From contig CAMLYL010000011.1 in NCBI GenBank assembly GCA_946491665.1, positions 1-56,263 on the forward strand: DNA of 56,263 nt, given 5' to 3'. A program made the translations under genes and the position numbers. Source of the DNA: an uncultured Lachnospiraceae bacterium. Lineage in GTDB: Bacteria; Bacillota; Clostridia; Lachnospirales; Lachnospiraceae. Below, piece by piece: positions 16,307 to 26,000 of the stretch (its first letter is position 1; each line of letters starts with the position of its first letter). The notes under the pieces were generated by a model. That model was not told where the DNA came from. It saw nothing but the letters and a program-made list of their open reading frames with translations, and ran no database searches.

Positions 16307-17203
16307 ATGCCTGACAGGATTGAAGAATTAAAAGCAAAGGCGGAAGTGCTGATCGAGGCGCTTCCCTATATTCAGCGTTTTAACCGCAGAATCATTGTTG
16401 TAAAATACGGCGGCAGCGCCATGCTGGATGAAGAATTGAAAAAGAGCGTTATTCAGGATGTAACCCTGCTGAAGCTGGTTGGCTTCAAGCCGATTATTGT
16501 TCACGGCGGCGGCAAGGAGATCAATAAATGGGTGGAGAAATCGGGAATAGATCCCGTATTTGTCAACGGTCTGCGAAAGACTGATGCGGAGACAATGGAA
16601 ATTGCCGAAATGGTACTTGGAAAGGTTGGAAAGTCTCTGGTTTCCATGGTGGAAGCGTTGGGAGTCCGGGCCGTCAGTATCAGCGGAAAGGACGGCGGGC
16701 TTTTAAAGGTAGATAAAAAATATTCTGACGGACAGGATATCGGTTTTGTGGGAGATATTAAAGCTGTGGATCCGAAGATTTTATTTGATCTTCTGGAAAA
16801 AGATTTTCTTCCGATTATCTGCCCGATTGGTCTGGATGATGAGTATCAGACTTATAATATTAATGCGGATGATGCCGCATGCGCTATTGCTACGGCTGTG
16901 AATGCGGAGAAGCTGGCGTTTCTGACAGATATTGAGGGCGTGCGCCGGGATCCGGAGGATCCCTCCACACTGATTTCCGAGCTGACACTGAGTGAAGCAC
17001 GGGAATTACTGGACAGCGGATATGTGGTGGGAGGAATGCTCCCGAAATTGAATAATTGTATCCATGCCATAGAAAACGGCGTGTCCAGGGTACATATTCT
17101 GGACGGACGGCTGGCTCACTGCCTGCTTTTGGAAATCTTTACCAATAAGGGAATCGGCACGGCAATTCTCAGCGACAGAGAGGAGAAATATTTTCATGAA
17201 TAA
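16307..17203 (+). CDS. argB: acetylglutamate kinase
   Basis: Phosphorylates N-acetylglutamate, the second step of the acetylated arginine pathway. The product is 298 aa. KYGGSAM (about 28-34) and [10 protein letters not shown] are the nucleotide and substrate loops, with GFVGDI and NINADDAA further on. The N-terminal extra helix ([15 protein letters not shown]) is characteristic of arginine-feedback-inhibited hexameric kinases, so end-product inhibition is expected. ATG 16307 is preferred to GTG 16274, since an AGAGG site lies at 16294-16298. Its end overlaps argD by 8 bases. Confidence 0.96.
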   Translation: MPDRIEELKAKAEVLIEALPYIQRFNRRIIVVKYGGSAMLDEELKKSVIQDVTLLKLVGFKPIIVHGGGKEINKWVEKSGIDPVFVNGLRKTDAETMEIAEMVLGKVGKSLVSMVEALGVRAVSISGKDGGLLKVDKKYSDGQDIGFVGDIKAVDPKILFDLLEKDFLPIICPIGLDDEYQTYNINADDAACAIATAVNAEKLAFLTDIEGVRRDPEDPSTLISELTLSEARELLDSGYVVGGMLPKLNNCIHAIENGVSRVHILDGRLAHCLLLEIFTNKGIGTAILSDREEKYFHE

Positions 17204-18392
17204 ACAGGATTATATCAACGGCGCGGAGACAGCGCTGCTCCATACATACAACCGTTTTCCGCTGGTGCTGGAAAAAGGCGAGGGAGTTTACCTTTATGAT
17301 ACGGACGGGAAAAAATATCTGGATTTTGCAGCGGGAATTGCGGTCTGTGCATTCGGATATGGGAAAAAAGAATATAATGAGGCTTTGAAGGCACAGATTG
17401 ATCAGATCATTCATACGTCCAATCTCTACTATAATGTGCCGACCATGGAGGCCGCGAAAAAGGCGCTTGCAGCTTCCGGCATGGACCGTATCTTTTTTAC
17501 GAACAGCGGAACAGAAGCTGTCGAGGGCGCTCTGAAGGCTGCGAAAAAGTATGCTTACACCAGGGACGGCCATGCGGGTCACGAAGTGATCGCCATGAAG
17601 AATTCTTTCCACGGCAGAAGTCTGGGAGCGCTGTCAGTGACCGGAACAAAGCATTATCAGGAGCCCTTTGAGCCGCTGATCCCGGGAATCCGGTTCGCAG
17701 ATTACAATAATCTGGAGAGTGTAAAAGCTCTGATTACAGATAAGACCTGCGCTGTAATCATGGAAACGGTCCAGGGAGAGGGCGGGGTTTATCCCGCGGA
17801 TCCCGGGTTTCTGCAGGGCGTACGGGAATTGTGCGATGAGAAGGACATCCTTCTGATTCTGGATGAGATTCAGTGCGGTATGGGACGTACAGGAGCGATG
17901 TTTGCCTGGCAGAAATACGGTGTGAAACCGGATATTATGACAGTTGCAAAAGCTCTGGGAGCCGGAGTGCCGGTGGGAGCTTTTCTGATGACACAGCGGG
18001 TGGCTGACAGCTCTCTTGTTCCGGGAGATCATGGAACGACATATGGCGGCAATCCCTTTGTGGGAGCGGCGGTCAGCACAGTATTTGATCTCTTTGAGAA
18101 AGAAAAAATTGTGGATCATGTGAATGAGATTGCTCCTTACATGGAGGAAAAGCTGGATGGACTGAAAGAGAAATATTCTTTTATTACTGATCGGCGGGGT
18201 ATGGGTCTGATGCAGGGCCTGGAGATGGAAATTCCCGTGGGCCAGGTGGCATCGAAAGCTCTGGAGCAGGGGCTGATGGTAATTACTGCCGGTTCCAATG
18301 TGGTGCGTCTGGTGCCGCCCCTTGTGATTGAGAAGCAGCATGTGGATGAGATGGCGGAAAAACTGGATGCCGTTCTTCAGACATGGAACTGA
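17196..18392 (+). CDS. argD: acetylornithine aminotransferase
   Basis: PLP enzyme converting N-acetylglutamate semialdehyde to N-acetylornithine with glutamate as amino donor. The 398-aa product has the class III aminotransferase pattern: [46 protein letters not shown], and the PLP lysine Lys252 in [20 protein letters not shown] follows. The ATG lies inside the end of argB (8-base overlap), indicating coupled translation. argC and argF, needed to complete the pathway, are not in this window. Confidence 0.96.
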   Translation: MNKQDYINGAETALLHTYNRFPLVLEKGEGVYLYDTDGKKYLDFAAGIAVCAFGYGKKEYNEALKAQIDQIIHTSNLYYNVPTMEAAKKALAASGMDRIFFTNSGTEAVEGALKAAKKYAYTRDGHAGHEVIAMKNSFHGRSLGALSVTGTKHYQEPFEPLIPGIRFADYNNLESVKALITDKTCAVIMETVQGEGGVYPADPGFLQGVRELCDEKDILLILDEIQCGMGRTGAMFAWQKYGVKPDIMTVAKALGAGVPVGAFLMTQRVADSSLVPGDHGTTYGGNPFVGAAVSTVFDLFEKEKIVDHVNEIAPYMEEKLDGLKEKYSFITDRRGMGLMQGLEMEIPVGQVASKALEQGLMVITAGSNVVRLVPPLVIEKQHVDEMAEKLDAVLQTWN

Positions 18393-18481
18393 CATGTATT
18401 CCGGTGAAGATGGAAGAGCAGAGCCGGAGGAATAAAAAATGAGATTCTGTACACCATAAGATCAAAAAGGATGGTTTTGCC

Positions 18482-18919
18482 ATGATTGGAATTATGATTG
18501 CAATTTTATCCGGAGTTCTTATGAGTGTACAGGGTGTGTTTAATACGGATGTGACTGAACACAGCAGTCTCTGGGTTGCCAACAGCTGGGTGCAGGTGAC
18601 GGCATTGGCGGTCTGTCTTGCCTTCTGGGGGATTACAGACCGCAGTTCTTTTGCGCTTCTGTTTGATTTTCGCCCGAGATATGTGCTGCTTGGCGGTGTG
18701 ATCGGCGCTTTTATTACGCTTACGGTGATTAAAAGTATGAATATTATGGGACCGGCCCAGGCGGTGCTTTTTATTGTGATTGCGCAGATGATCAGCGCCT
18801 ATCTGATTGAACTGTTCGGCTTATTCGGAACGGAAAAGGCGGACTGGTCTGTTCAGAAACTGGTGGGAATGATTGTCGCCATCGCAGGTGTGGTTATATT
18901 TCAGTGGGAACGAAAGTGA
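18482..18919 (+). CDS. DMT-superfamily small membrane protein (DUF606/YdcZ-like)
   Basis: A 145-aa hydrophobic protein with about five transmembrane helices: an N-terminal one (IGIMIAILSGVLMSVQGVFN), one around VQVTALAVCLAFW, two in the LLGGVIGAFITLTVIKSMNIMGPAQAVLFIVIAQMISAYLIE region, and a C-terminal LVGMIVAIAGVVIFQW. Composition and the 'Q-G-x-N' near helix 1 fit the DUF606 (YdcZ) branch of drug/metabolite transporters. Substrate unknown. ATG 18482 follows AAAAAGGATG. It is separated from the pilus locus by 385 bases with a terminator-like hairpin. Confidence 0.82.
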   Translation: MIGIMIAILSGVLMSVQGVFNTDVTEHSSLWVANSWVQVTALAVCLAFWGITDRSSFALLFDFRPRYVLLGGVIGAFITLTVIKSMNIMGPAQAVLFIVIAQMISAYLIELFGLFGTEKADWSVQKLVGMIVAIAGVVIFQWERK

Positions 18920-19304
18920 CAGCAGTTGGCCAAAAGGACTTGTATTTTAGAAAACAGGTCATATTGTATAAAATCAGCCGGGAGGATTTTGTGAAGTTTC
19001 CATAAAGAAAATTTTTGAGATTCTCTGTATTTAACAAAAATAATTTCAGTACTGGATGTGCTTTGGAAATGGTGTTAAGATACCTTCCAAAGCATATTTT
19101 CTTTTGATCAGAAGTTCTTTTATTTCTGAATTTTTCGTTTTAATCTATGCTTTTTTTCAATTTTTACAGGAAGCGGGAGTTCTGCCTCAGAGATTTTCTG
19201 ATTTCCGCGGAATACAGGACAGGGGGGATGCCTGGAGTATTGCAGGAACAGATGAACTGAAACTATTTGCAGTCAGAGTTTGAACAGAAGGAAGGAGAAT
19301 TTGA
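18920..19304. other. 385-bp intergenic region before the pilus operon
   Basis: AT-rich region without a convincing gene. It contains the hairpin/T-run at 19059-19105, described separately. I find no high-quality sigma-A promoter pair. No riboswitch pattern such as the c-di-GMP GEMM core is evident. The pilus promoter must lie here or read through from upstream. Confidence 0.6.
19059..19105 (+). terminator. terminator-like hairpin upstream of the pilus operon
   Basis: TGCTTTGGAA (19059-19068) and TTCCAAAGCA (19085-19094) form a perfect 10-bp stem with a 16-base loop, followed by TATTTTCTTTT. It insulates the pilus genes from upstream transcription or acts as a leader attenuator. The position 140 bases past the previous gene does not decide between these. 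Confidence 0.65.
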
Positions 19305-21344
19305 TTGAAAAGAATGAAAATCGCAAAAAGAGTCCTCTGGATTTTCCCGGCGGCAGCGCTGTTTGCATTGCAGGGAGCGGGTACGGTCTTTGCCGCGGCG
19401 GATACAGTGCGGCAAAATGACAAAGAGGACGCGGATATTGTGGATTCCTCGGAAACGGGGTCAATAACGATTTATAAGTACGATATGACTGCTGCCGGGG
19501 AGAATGGCCTGGATCTGTCTTCGCTGAAGGAACCTTCAGGGGAGGCAGATAAAGATGCGGAGACACTGTTGACGGACTATGCTGTAGAGGGTGTGGAATT
19601 TTCTTATCTTTATTGCGGAAAGGCTGAGACGTACAGCAGCAGTGAGACACAGAAGAACCGGATTGAGCTGGTGTATGAGGTGCCCCGGGATCTGGCGGAA
19701 CTTCTCGGAATGGATCCGGAGGATGCCTTTGATATGAGTGAAAGTGTACCGGAACCCTGCAGTGACCAGGGGGTATACCATTATTCTTCTGCTCAGATCA
19801 ATGATGCGCTGAAGAATTTTCTGGAGAACGGAGAATCCGGACAGGAGGACGGAAATAAGCTGGCCAGGGATGCGCTGGAAGAATATATGAAGAACAGCAA
19901 CGGCCGGACGGCCATGCCGCTGACTGATGAAAATGGAAAGACGGAGGCGGAAGGGCTTTCGCTGGGACTGTATCTTCTGGTGGAGACAAAGGTTCCCGAA
20001 AATGTGACGGAGACGGCGGATCCCTGGTTCGCGGCTCTTCCGTTTACAGATGAGGAAGGGGAGCAGTGGCTGTATGACATCACCTGTTATCCGAAGAACC
20101 AGACCGGAAATCCGACTTTGGAAAAGCTGGTGCAGAATGCCACTGAAAATGTGGACGGCACAGACAAAAATACGAAAGATTACGCGGAAACCGCAACCGT
20201 TTCCGAGGGAGATGTACTCAATTACCTGCTGGTTTCGAAAATGCCCCATATTCACAGCCGGGCTACATATCTGACTCAGTACAGTTTTCGGGATGTTCTC
20301 AGCGAGGGACTGGAATATAACCAGGATGTAAAGATCGCTTTTTATACATCAGAGGAGGCGGCCGGAAGCAATGATCTGAATCAGGCAGCGGAAATCTGGG
20401 GAGAAGACCGGGATACGGCAGGGCTGTATCGTCAGACCTGTAAAAGTTTAAAGACAGAGGACGGATCAGAAAGCGGTCTGACTCAGCTGGATGTGGTGAT
20501 TACGGATGAGGGCCTGGAAAAAATAAACCGGGACAGAAGCGATTACTGGATTGTGGTTTTCTACACAGTCACTGTCAATGCAGATGCATCGGCTGTTCTT
20601 GGAGATGAAGGAAATCCCAATGATGCGGAACTGACCTGGCGCAGAACCAGTGATTCCTATTATGATACCCTGGAGGATTCCTGCACAGTATATACTTATG
20701 GTCTTCAGCTGGAAAAGCAGTTTTCTGATGGGGGCGGAGATCCCCGGAAGGCGGAATTTATATTATATAATTCCACGGACGGCTGCTACCTGCTCTCGGA
20801 ACACACAGGTACCATTGATGACCGGAAGGTATACTATATAACCGGAAAAACTTCCGAAAAGGAAGCTGCCACACGCTTTTCGCCGGCCGGAGACGGAGCT
20901 TTCTGTATTTATGGCATGGAAGCGGATGACTATGTTCTGACAGAAACTGATACAGATGCAGGATATCAGATTTTAAAGGATCCCATAGAGATTTCGATTC
21001 ACAGTACAGAGGGGATGGGAGAGGTCCGCATTCCGGCGTCAGCTTCAGTCGACGGTCAGGAAGCGGAACTTTGTGAATTTGTCCTGACGGACGAGACTTA
21101 TATTGTTAATGATACAGATTTTGCTTCCGGGATTGTGAACACAGTACAGCAGGAAGGGGAAATCCGGTCCGGCAGCAGCCAGGTTGTACTGGAGGTTACC
21201 AATCACAGAAAATTTCTGCTTCCTCAGACTGGAGGTACGGGAAGCTATCTGCTGACGATTGCGGGACTCGCGGCAGCGGCGGCAGGGATTTTTGTGGGCG
21301 AGAGGAGTTCCGTAAAGCGGAAAAACCGCGGGCCGGAATTATAG
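19305..21344 (+). CDS. sortase-assembled backbone pilin (LPQTG)
   Basis: A 679-aa secreted protein, likely the major pilus subunit. It has a signal peptide (about 1-31, ending VFAAA), an N-terminal pilin domain, and the pilin lysine motif CYPKN with Lys264 (YPK at 262-264), the nucleophile in class C sortase polymerisation. Further on come a SpaA/CnaB-type isopeptide domain with an E-box (YVLTETDTDAGY, Glu547), the sorting signal LPQTG at 639-643, a hydrophobic helix and a basic tail. Start is TTG 19305, 8 bases after GGAGA; the next in-frame ATG (19314) is too far from the ribosome site. The sortase gene begins 3 bases after its stop. Confidence 0.93.
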   Translation: MKRMKIAKRVLWIFPAAALFALQGAGTVFAAADTVRQNDKEDADIVDSSETGSITIYKYDMTAAGENGLDLSSLKEPSGEADKDAETLLTDYAVEGVEFSYLYCGKAETYSSSETQKNRIELVYEVPRDLAELLGMDPEDAFDMSESVPEPCSDQGVYHYSSAQINDALKNFLENGESGQEDGNKLARDALEEYMKNSNGRTAMPLTDENGKTEAEGLSLGLYLLVETKVPENVTETADPWFAALPFTDEEGEQWLYDITCYPKNQTGNPTLEKLVQNATENVDGTDKNTKDYAETATVSEGDVLNYLLVSKMPHIHSRATYLTQYSFRDVLSEGLEYNQDVKIAFYTSEEAAGSNDLNQAAEIWGEDRDTAGLYRQTCKSLKTEDGSESGLTQLDVVITDEGLEKINRDRSDYWIVVFYTVTVNADASAVLGDEGNPNDAELTWRRTSDSYYDTLEDSCTVYTYGLQLEKQFSDGGGDPRKAEFILYNSTDGCYLLSEHTGTIDDRKVYYITGKTSEKEAATRFSPAGDGAFCIYGMEADDYVLTETDTDAGYQILKDPIEISIHSTEGMGEVRIPASASVDGQEAELCEFVLTDETYIVNDTDFASGIVNTVQQEGEIRSGSSQVVLEVTNHRKFLLPQTGGTGSYLLTIAGLAAAAAGIFVGERSSVKRKNRGPEL

Positions 21345-21347
21345 GAA

Positions 21348-23009
21348 ATGCCAAACAGAAAGTTACGGGGAAGGAGGATTCTTTCTCTGGGCTGTATCGC
21401 TGCGGGGCTTTTGCTGCTTTTTTATCCCTTCATCCGGGAATGTTTGAATAAATATGAAACCGATTCAAAGGCGGAAGCTTACCGGAATCTGGTAACGGAT
21501 GCCGGTGAGGCTGATGTCAGAGAACTGTGGGACGCGGCTGTCCGATACAATCAGGATCTGGCTGAAGGCGCCGCAGTGCTGACCGATCCGTTTCTTTCCG
21601 GAAAGGATGAGGCGGAAGCAGACGTTTATGAATCTGTTCTTGCGGTGAGCGATGAAGGATTGATGGGATTTGTGGAAATTCCGGCGATTGATGTCCGGCT
21701 GCCGGTCTATCACGGAACCGACGCGCAGACTATGGAAAAGGGAATCGGCCATCTGGAAGGCTCCTCTCTGCCGACAGGCGGGAAGGGAACCCATGCTGTG
21801 CTTGCGGGGCATACGGGACTTCGCGGAGCGAAGCTGTTTACAGATCTGGATGAACTGGAAAAAGGGGATGTTTTTTATCTGCACATTCTGGATCAGATAC
21901 TCACTTATCAGATTCGGGAAACGGCGGTGGTGATTCCTTCTGACGTCAGCAGACTGATGATACAGCCGGGAAAGGATCTGTGTACTCTGGTTACCTGTAC
22001 CCCTTACGGAATAAACTCTCACAGACTTCTGGTGACAGGAGAGCGGACAGAAGCAACGGCGGAAGATATGGCAGAGGAGAAAACATACAGTGATATGACA
22101 GGAGGGGGCAGATTCAAAAGAGGACTGATATGGAGCATCGGCCTGGTTCTGGGACTGATGCTGATTCTGTATCCGGTATTTTCTGACCTGCGGTTCAGGC
22201 AGCAGAGCCGGCGGTATATTTCTGCGCAGAAGCTGCAGTTCGGAGAAACGGGCGGGAATATCGAGGGGGAGACAGAAGAACAGAATGTCAAAGCGGCAGA
22301 GCTCTATGAGGAAGCGAAAGTGTATAATGCTTCGCTGGTTTCCGGAAAGCGGGCGGGGAACGGTAATCTGCAGGAAAACTGCAGACTTCCTCTTTTCGCA
22401 GAGGCGGCGGAGGATAATGGTTTCGGCTATATAGAAGTTCCGGCTATGGATATCCGGCTGCCGCTGTTTTTCGGAGCTTCCGACGTACATTTGTCCAGAG
22501 GGGCGGCTGTGCTGGAAGGTTCCTCTCTTCCCCTGGGAGAGCCGTCTTCCAATACGGTAATTGCGGGGCACAGGGGATACCGGGGAATTCCGTTTTTCCG
22601 TGAAATCGAGCGTCTGAAGACGGGGAATGAGGTATATGTGACTACGCCCTGGAATTCTTTTTTATATCGGGTGGAAGAAATACAGATTATCGAACCTTCC
22701 GATACCAGAGCGCTGGAAATCCGGCCGGAAAAGGATATGGTAACACTGATGACCTGTCACCCGTATCTGTCGGGAGGAAAGTACCGTTATGTGGTTTATT
22801 GTATCAGGGATACTGATTTCACAGGTGCGGAATATGAGGAAGAGGAAACAGAATATCCGGAGAATATACTGCTGGAATGGACGGAATGCTCGGACTCCCG
22901 AAAGCTGATTTTCGGAGAAAAAGTCTGCCGTGTTCTGGGAGTGTGCGGTATTGGAATTCTGTTTGTTGTTAAGATCAGGAGGGAAAGGAGAAGGGTGCGT
23001 GAAACGTAA
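21348..23009 (+). CDS. tandem double-domain (two-headed) class C-type sortase
   Basis: A 553-aa protein with two full sortase domains in one reading frame. Domain 1 (about 95-232) has His155 (VLAGHTG), Cys217 (TLVTCTPYG) and Arg226 (NSHRLLV), and before it a class C lid motif Asp80-Pro-Phe. Domain 2 (about 345-490) has His408 (VIAGHRG), Cys470 (TLMTCHPY) and Arg480 (KYRYVVY), with no lid motif visible. His-to-Cys spacing is 62 in both. Hydrophobic helices are at about 11-29, 259-278 and 525-542, and the C-terminal tail is very basic. Typical class C sortases are about 250-320 aa with one domain. The protein should polymerise the pilin through Lys264 and attach the large adhesin or anchor the fibre. 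No frameshift or clear internal start separates the halves. Confidence 0.93.
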   Translation: MPNRKLRGRRILSLGCIAAGLLLLFYPFIRECLNKYETDSKAEAYRNLVTDAGEADVRELWDAAVRYNQDLAEGAAVLTDPFLSGKDEAEADVYESVLAVSDEGLMGFVEIPAIDVRLPVYHGTDAQTMEKGIGHLEGSSLPTGGKGTHAVLAGHTGLRGAKLFTDLDELEKGDVFYLHILDQILTYQIRETAVVIPSDVSRLMIQPGKDLCTLVTCTPYGINSHRLLVTGERTEATAEDMAEEKTYSDMTGGGRFKRGLIWSIGLVLGLMLILYPVFSDLRFRQQSRRYISAQKLQFGETGGNIEGETEEQNVKAAELYEEAKVYNASLVSGKRAGNGNLQENCRLPLFAEAAEDNGFGYIEVPAMDIRLPLFFGASDVHLSRGAAVLEGSSLPLGEPSSNTVIAGHRGYRGIPFFREIERLKTGNEVYVTTPWNSFLYRVEEIQIIEPSDTRALEIRPEKDMVTLMTCHPYLSGGKYRYVVYCIRDTDFTGAEYEEEETEYPENILLEWTECSDSRKLIFGEKVCRVLGVCGIGILFVVKIRRERRRVRET

Positions 23010-26000
23010 AATTGTAAAGGGAGTGCTCTGTGTTCTGCTGGCCTGCGGAATAATTTCCGGATCAGGGCAGATACAGGCGGCTGTTAATGAAAGAGATTCC
23101 GGGACATATGAAATTGATACAGAGATCAGTTCTGCAGAGCAGGAAGCTGCGGTAACAGATGCGGTATACGAAAATTATATCAGAGACCACGCAGACCCCC
23201 GCTATACAGAAACGGAAAGTCTGAAGCTGGTCAACGCTGTTCTGGTCAAACAGTCCCTGTTTGATAAAAGCCGGACGGAGGCGGGGGATACGATCGGGAG
23301 CATCATGTCAGGAATCGAGTCAGGGGACGGGGATGAGGCAGAAAAATTCCTCGCTCAGATATCGAATGTGGTTGCATTATATGAGCTGAGTGAGGAAAGT
23401 GATTATTATGCGGCCTGGGTCAATACCATGGAGCAGGATACCGATGCGGAGGTATCTGACTGGATCTTTGCCCTGAATGATAATGAAGGAAATGTTCTTT
23501 CTGATTGTATCTATGATAAAAGTACGGGAATGGCATATATACCGAAGGCAGACTGTCTGAATGAACAGGGAGAACAGATTCTGCTGAATGTTCAGGTACA
23601 GCTCATGCAGCAGATTTCCTATGAAGATCCGGAATCGGATGTTATCACGTCTGTGTCGGATGACGAGGAACTGGTCAGCATTTCTACAACAACATCTTCT
23701 GTGTTTGATGTGGAAACTGTAGTGCAGGCGGAACCGGGACTGGAGGAAGAAAATATGGAAGTAGCGGTGAACGGGGTTCCCATACAGGAGGAATATTATG
23801 CCTATGACAGTGAGAGCGGGGCATTATCTCTGAATCAGTCTCCGGCTATGATTCAGTCGGTTTCAGTTATGACAGAACCGGAACATCTGGCGGAAAAGGC
23901 CGCGGATTTTCTTTTTCCGGCCAGTGAGGTGTACGCCCTGTCGGCAGAACAGATGACGTCAGTGGCTGCAAATATTGAACTGCCGGACTGGGTGGAAACG
24001 GGGACGTTTCTGACCGGATCGGCGAACTATTCCTACAATGGACAGAGTTCCTGGACCTACAGCTACGGATTTGGAAGCAACAGTGAGACTCTGCTGGCTC
24101 AGATGGTCAGCCTGATTGAGAATGGAGGAGAACTGGATATGAGCAGGGTGCAGACGCAGCAGGATTCCAGATATATTACCACATTTGTGGATCTGGCTGT
24201 AAACACACTTCAGAACGCCGGACGCTCTATAGAGGCGCTGAAAAATATACCTGTGCTTCATATGGAATGCTGCCATGTGGATACTGTGCTGGGCTCAGTT
24301 TCAGGCTCTGCGGTGGTGGGAGGAAAATGGTCTCTCCAGCCCGTTCGTATGAGATTTCTGAAAGTGGACAGGACAAACAATTATGCAATTATCGGAATTT
24401 ATACGATAGAAACTCATACGCAGACAGGCTGTGCCTTTTTCAAAATCGGAATTAAACCATTCAGCGGATATGGGAACATCGGCAAAAAAGACGGACAGAC
24501 AGATGAGGTGGTTGAGGGAGCTGTTTATGGAATATATACAGATGCGGCGTGCACGGCTCCCGCAAAAGATATAAACGGGAATACGGTATCCTTTACTACT
24601 GTAAAGGAATTTCCCTATTCAAATACTGTAACAATGCGTCCGGGAAGATACTATGTAAAAGAGACAGCGTCACCGGAAGGCTATTCCATGGATCCGACTG
24701 TAAAAATTTTGAATATCAGGGCAGGACAGAGAACCTGGGCCAATAACGCGGGAACAGATACCGGATGGAATTATGACAACCGGAAAGTCACGCTTTCTCT
24801 GCGTAAAGTATCTGCGGATCCGGAATTAACAGAGAGCAATCCCTGTTACAGCCTGAAGGGAGCTGTTTACGGAGTCTATACCTCCAGAGAAAATGCCATG
24901 AAAGATCAAAACAGGCTGGCTGCGCTTCAGACAGACGGGAGCGGAACTTCGGGAAAGATATCTCTGGACGCGGGAACCTATTATGTCAGAGAAATTACGG
25001 CATCACCGGGCTACGAGAAGTGCAGCGGAGGCTGTGACAGCGCGGATGAGAATGGAATTCATGTGGTTCAGGCAGAGGAATATGGGAAGGACTATGAGTT
25101 TACCTGTGCGGAACAGCCGGTTTTTCATTCATTTGCGCTTACTGTTCAGAAAAGAGAGCTGGATTATGCAGGAGATACTCCGACCGGAACCGCAGACTGG
25201 TCGGGAGCGGTTTTTCAGGTAGAGTACTTTGAAAATGATGCGGGGAACACCGAAGGTCAGCCCGGGAGGAGCTGGTATTTCCGGACGGATCATACCGGCG
25301 AGGCAGTTTTGAACCGGCAGGAGGATCTGGTGAAAGACATGACGCTGGCTGATGGAACTTCTGTCACTTCGGATGAGTTGTTTTATGACGCGGAAGGTCA
25401 GGCTGTTCTTTATCCTGCAGGTACTTACAGGATCACAGAGGTACAGGCCTCGCGTTATTATCAGCTGGACGGAAAGATTATATTCGGAGATGCTTCTTCA
25501 GAACAGACGGATTTATCACAGGGAGTTACTGTTGTAATCCGGGAGGAAAATGACAGGGCTGTTCTGTATTATAATGAAAACAGAATCGACGATTCAGATC
25601 CGGAGGCAATGACAGTGCGTTTCCTGGATCGGCTTTGCCGGGGAAGCATAAAACTGGTGAAATATGAGGCGGGCAGGGAGACGCCGCTTCAGGGAGTTTC
25701 CTATCGGCTGGAGGGCGTAGAGACAGGAGAGAGCTATACGGCGTATACAGATGAGAATGGGATAATTCTCTGGGAAAATCTGGTTCCTCAGCATTATGTG
25801 ATAACAGAAATTTCCACAGCGGAGGGATTGTCTCTTCTGAAGGATCCGATAGAAGTGACTCTGCCGCTGAATGTTTCCGCGGAGGAAGCTTCCGGAGAAA
25901 ATATAGATCTGGATCAGGCGGTGTGGGATGCTTCAGCCAATGCATGGTGTTTTTATAATCTGACTTATGAGATCAGAGATGACGCTGCGCTGAAAATGCC

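Noticed and set aside
18981-19003. GGAGGATTTTGTG followed by a four-codon frame, a possible mini-leader.
   Set aside because: Too short to support; no promoter is evident and nothing links it to pilus control.
19056-19283. 75-codon ORF before the pilin gene.
   Set aside because: It runs through the 19059-19105 terminator-like hairpin, has no ribosome site, and its product shows no plausible domain.
18920-19304. c-di-GMP riboswitch, often found before clostridial adhesin genes.
   Set aside because: I could not find the conserved GEMM core bases or its paired stems.
22085-22140. Internal start that would give a separate second sortase gene.
   Set aside because: The AGGAGGGGG here is not followed at proper distance by an in-frame ATG, GTG or TTG; the nearest ATG is out of frame.
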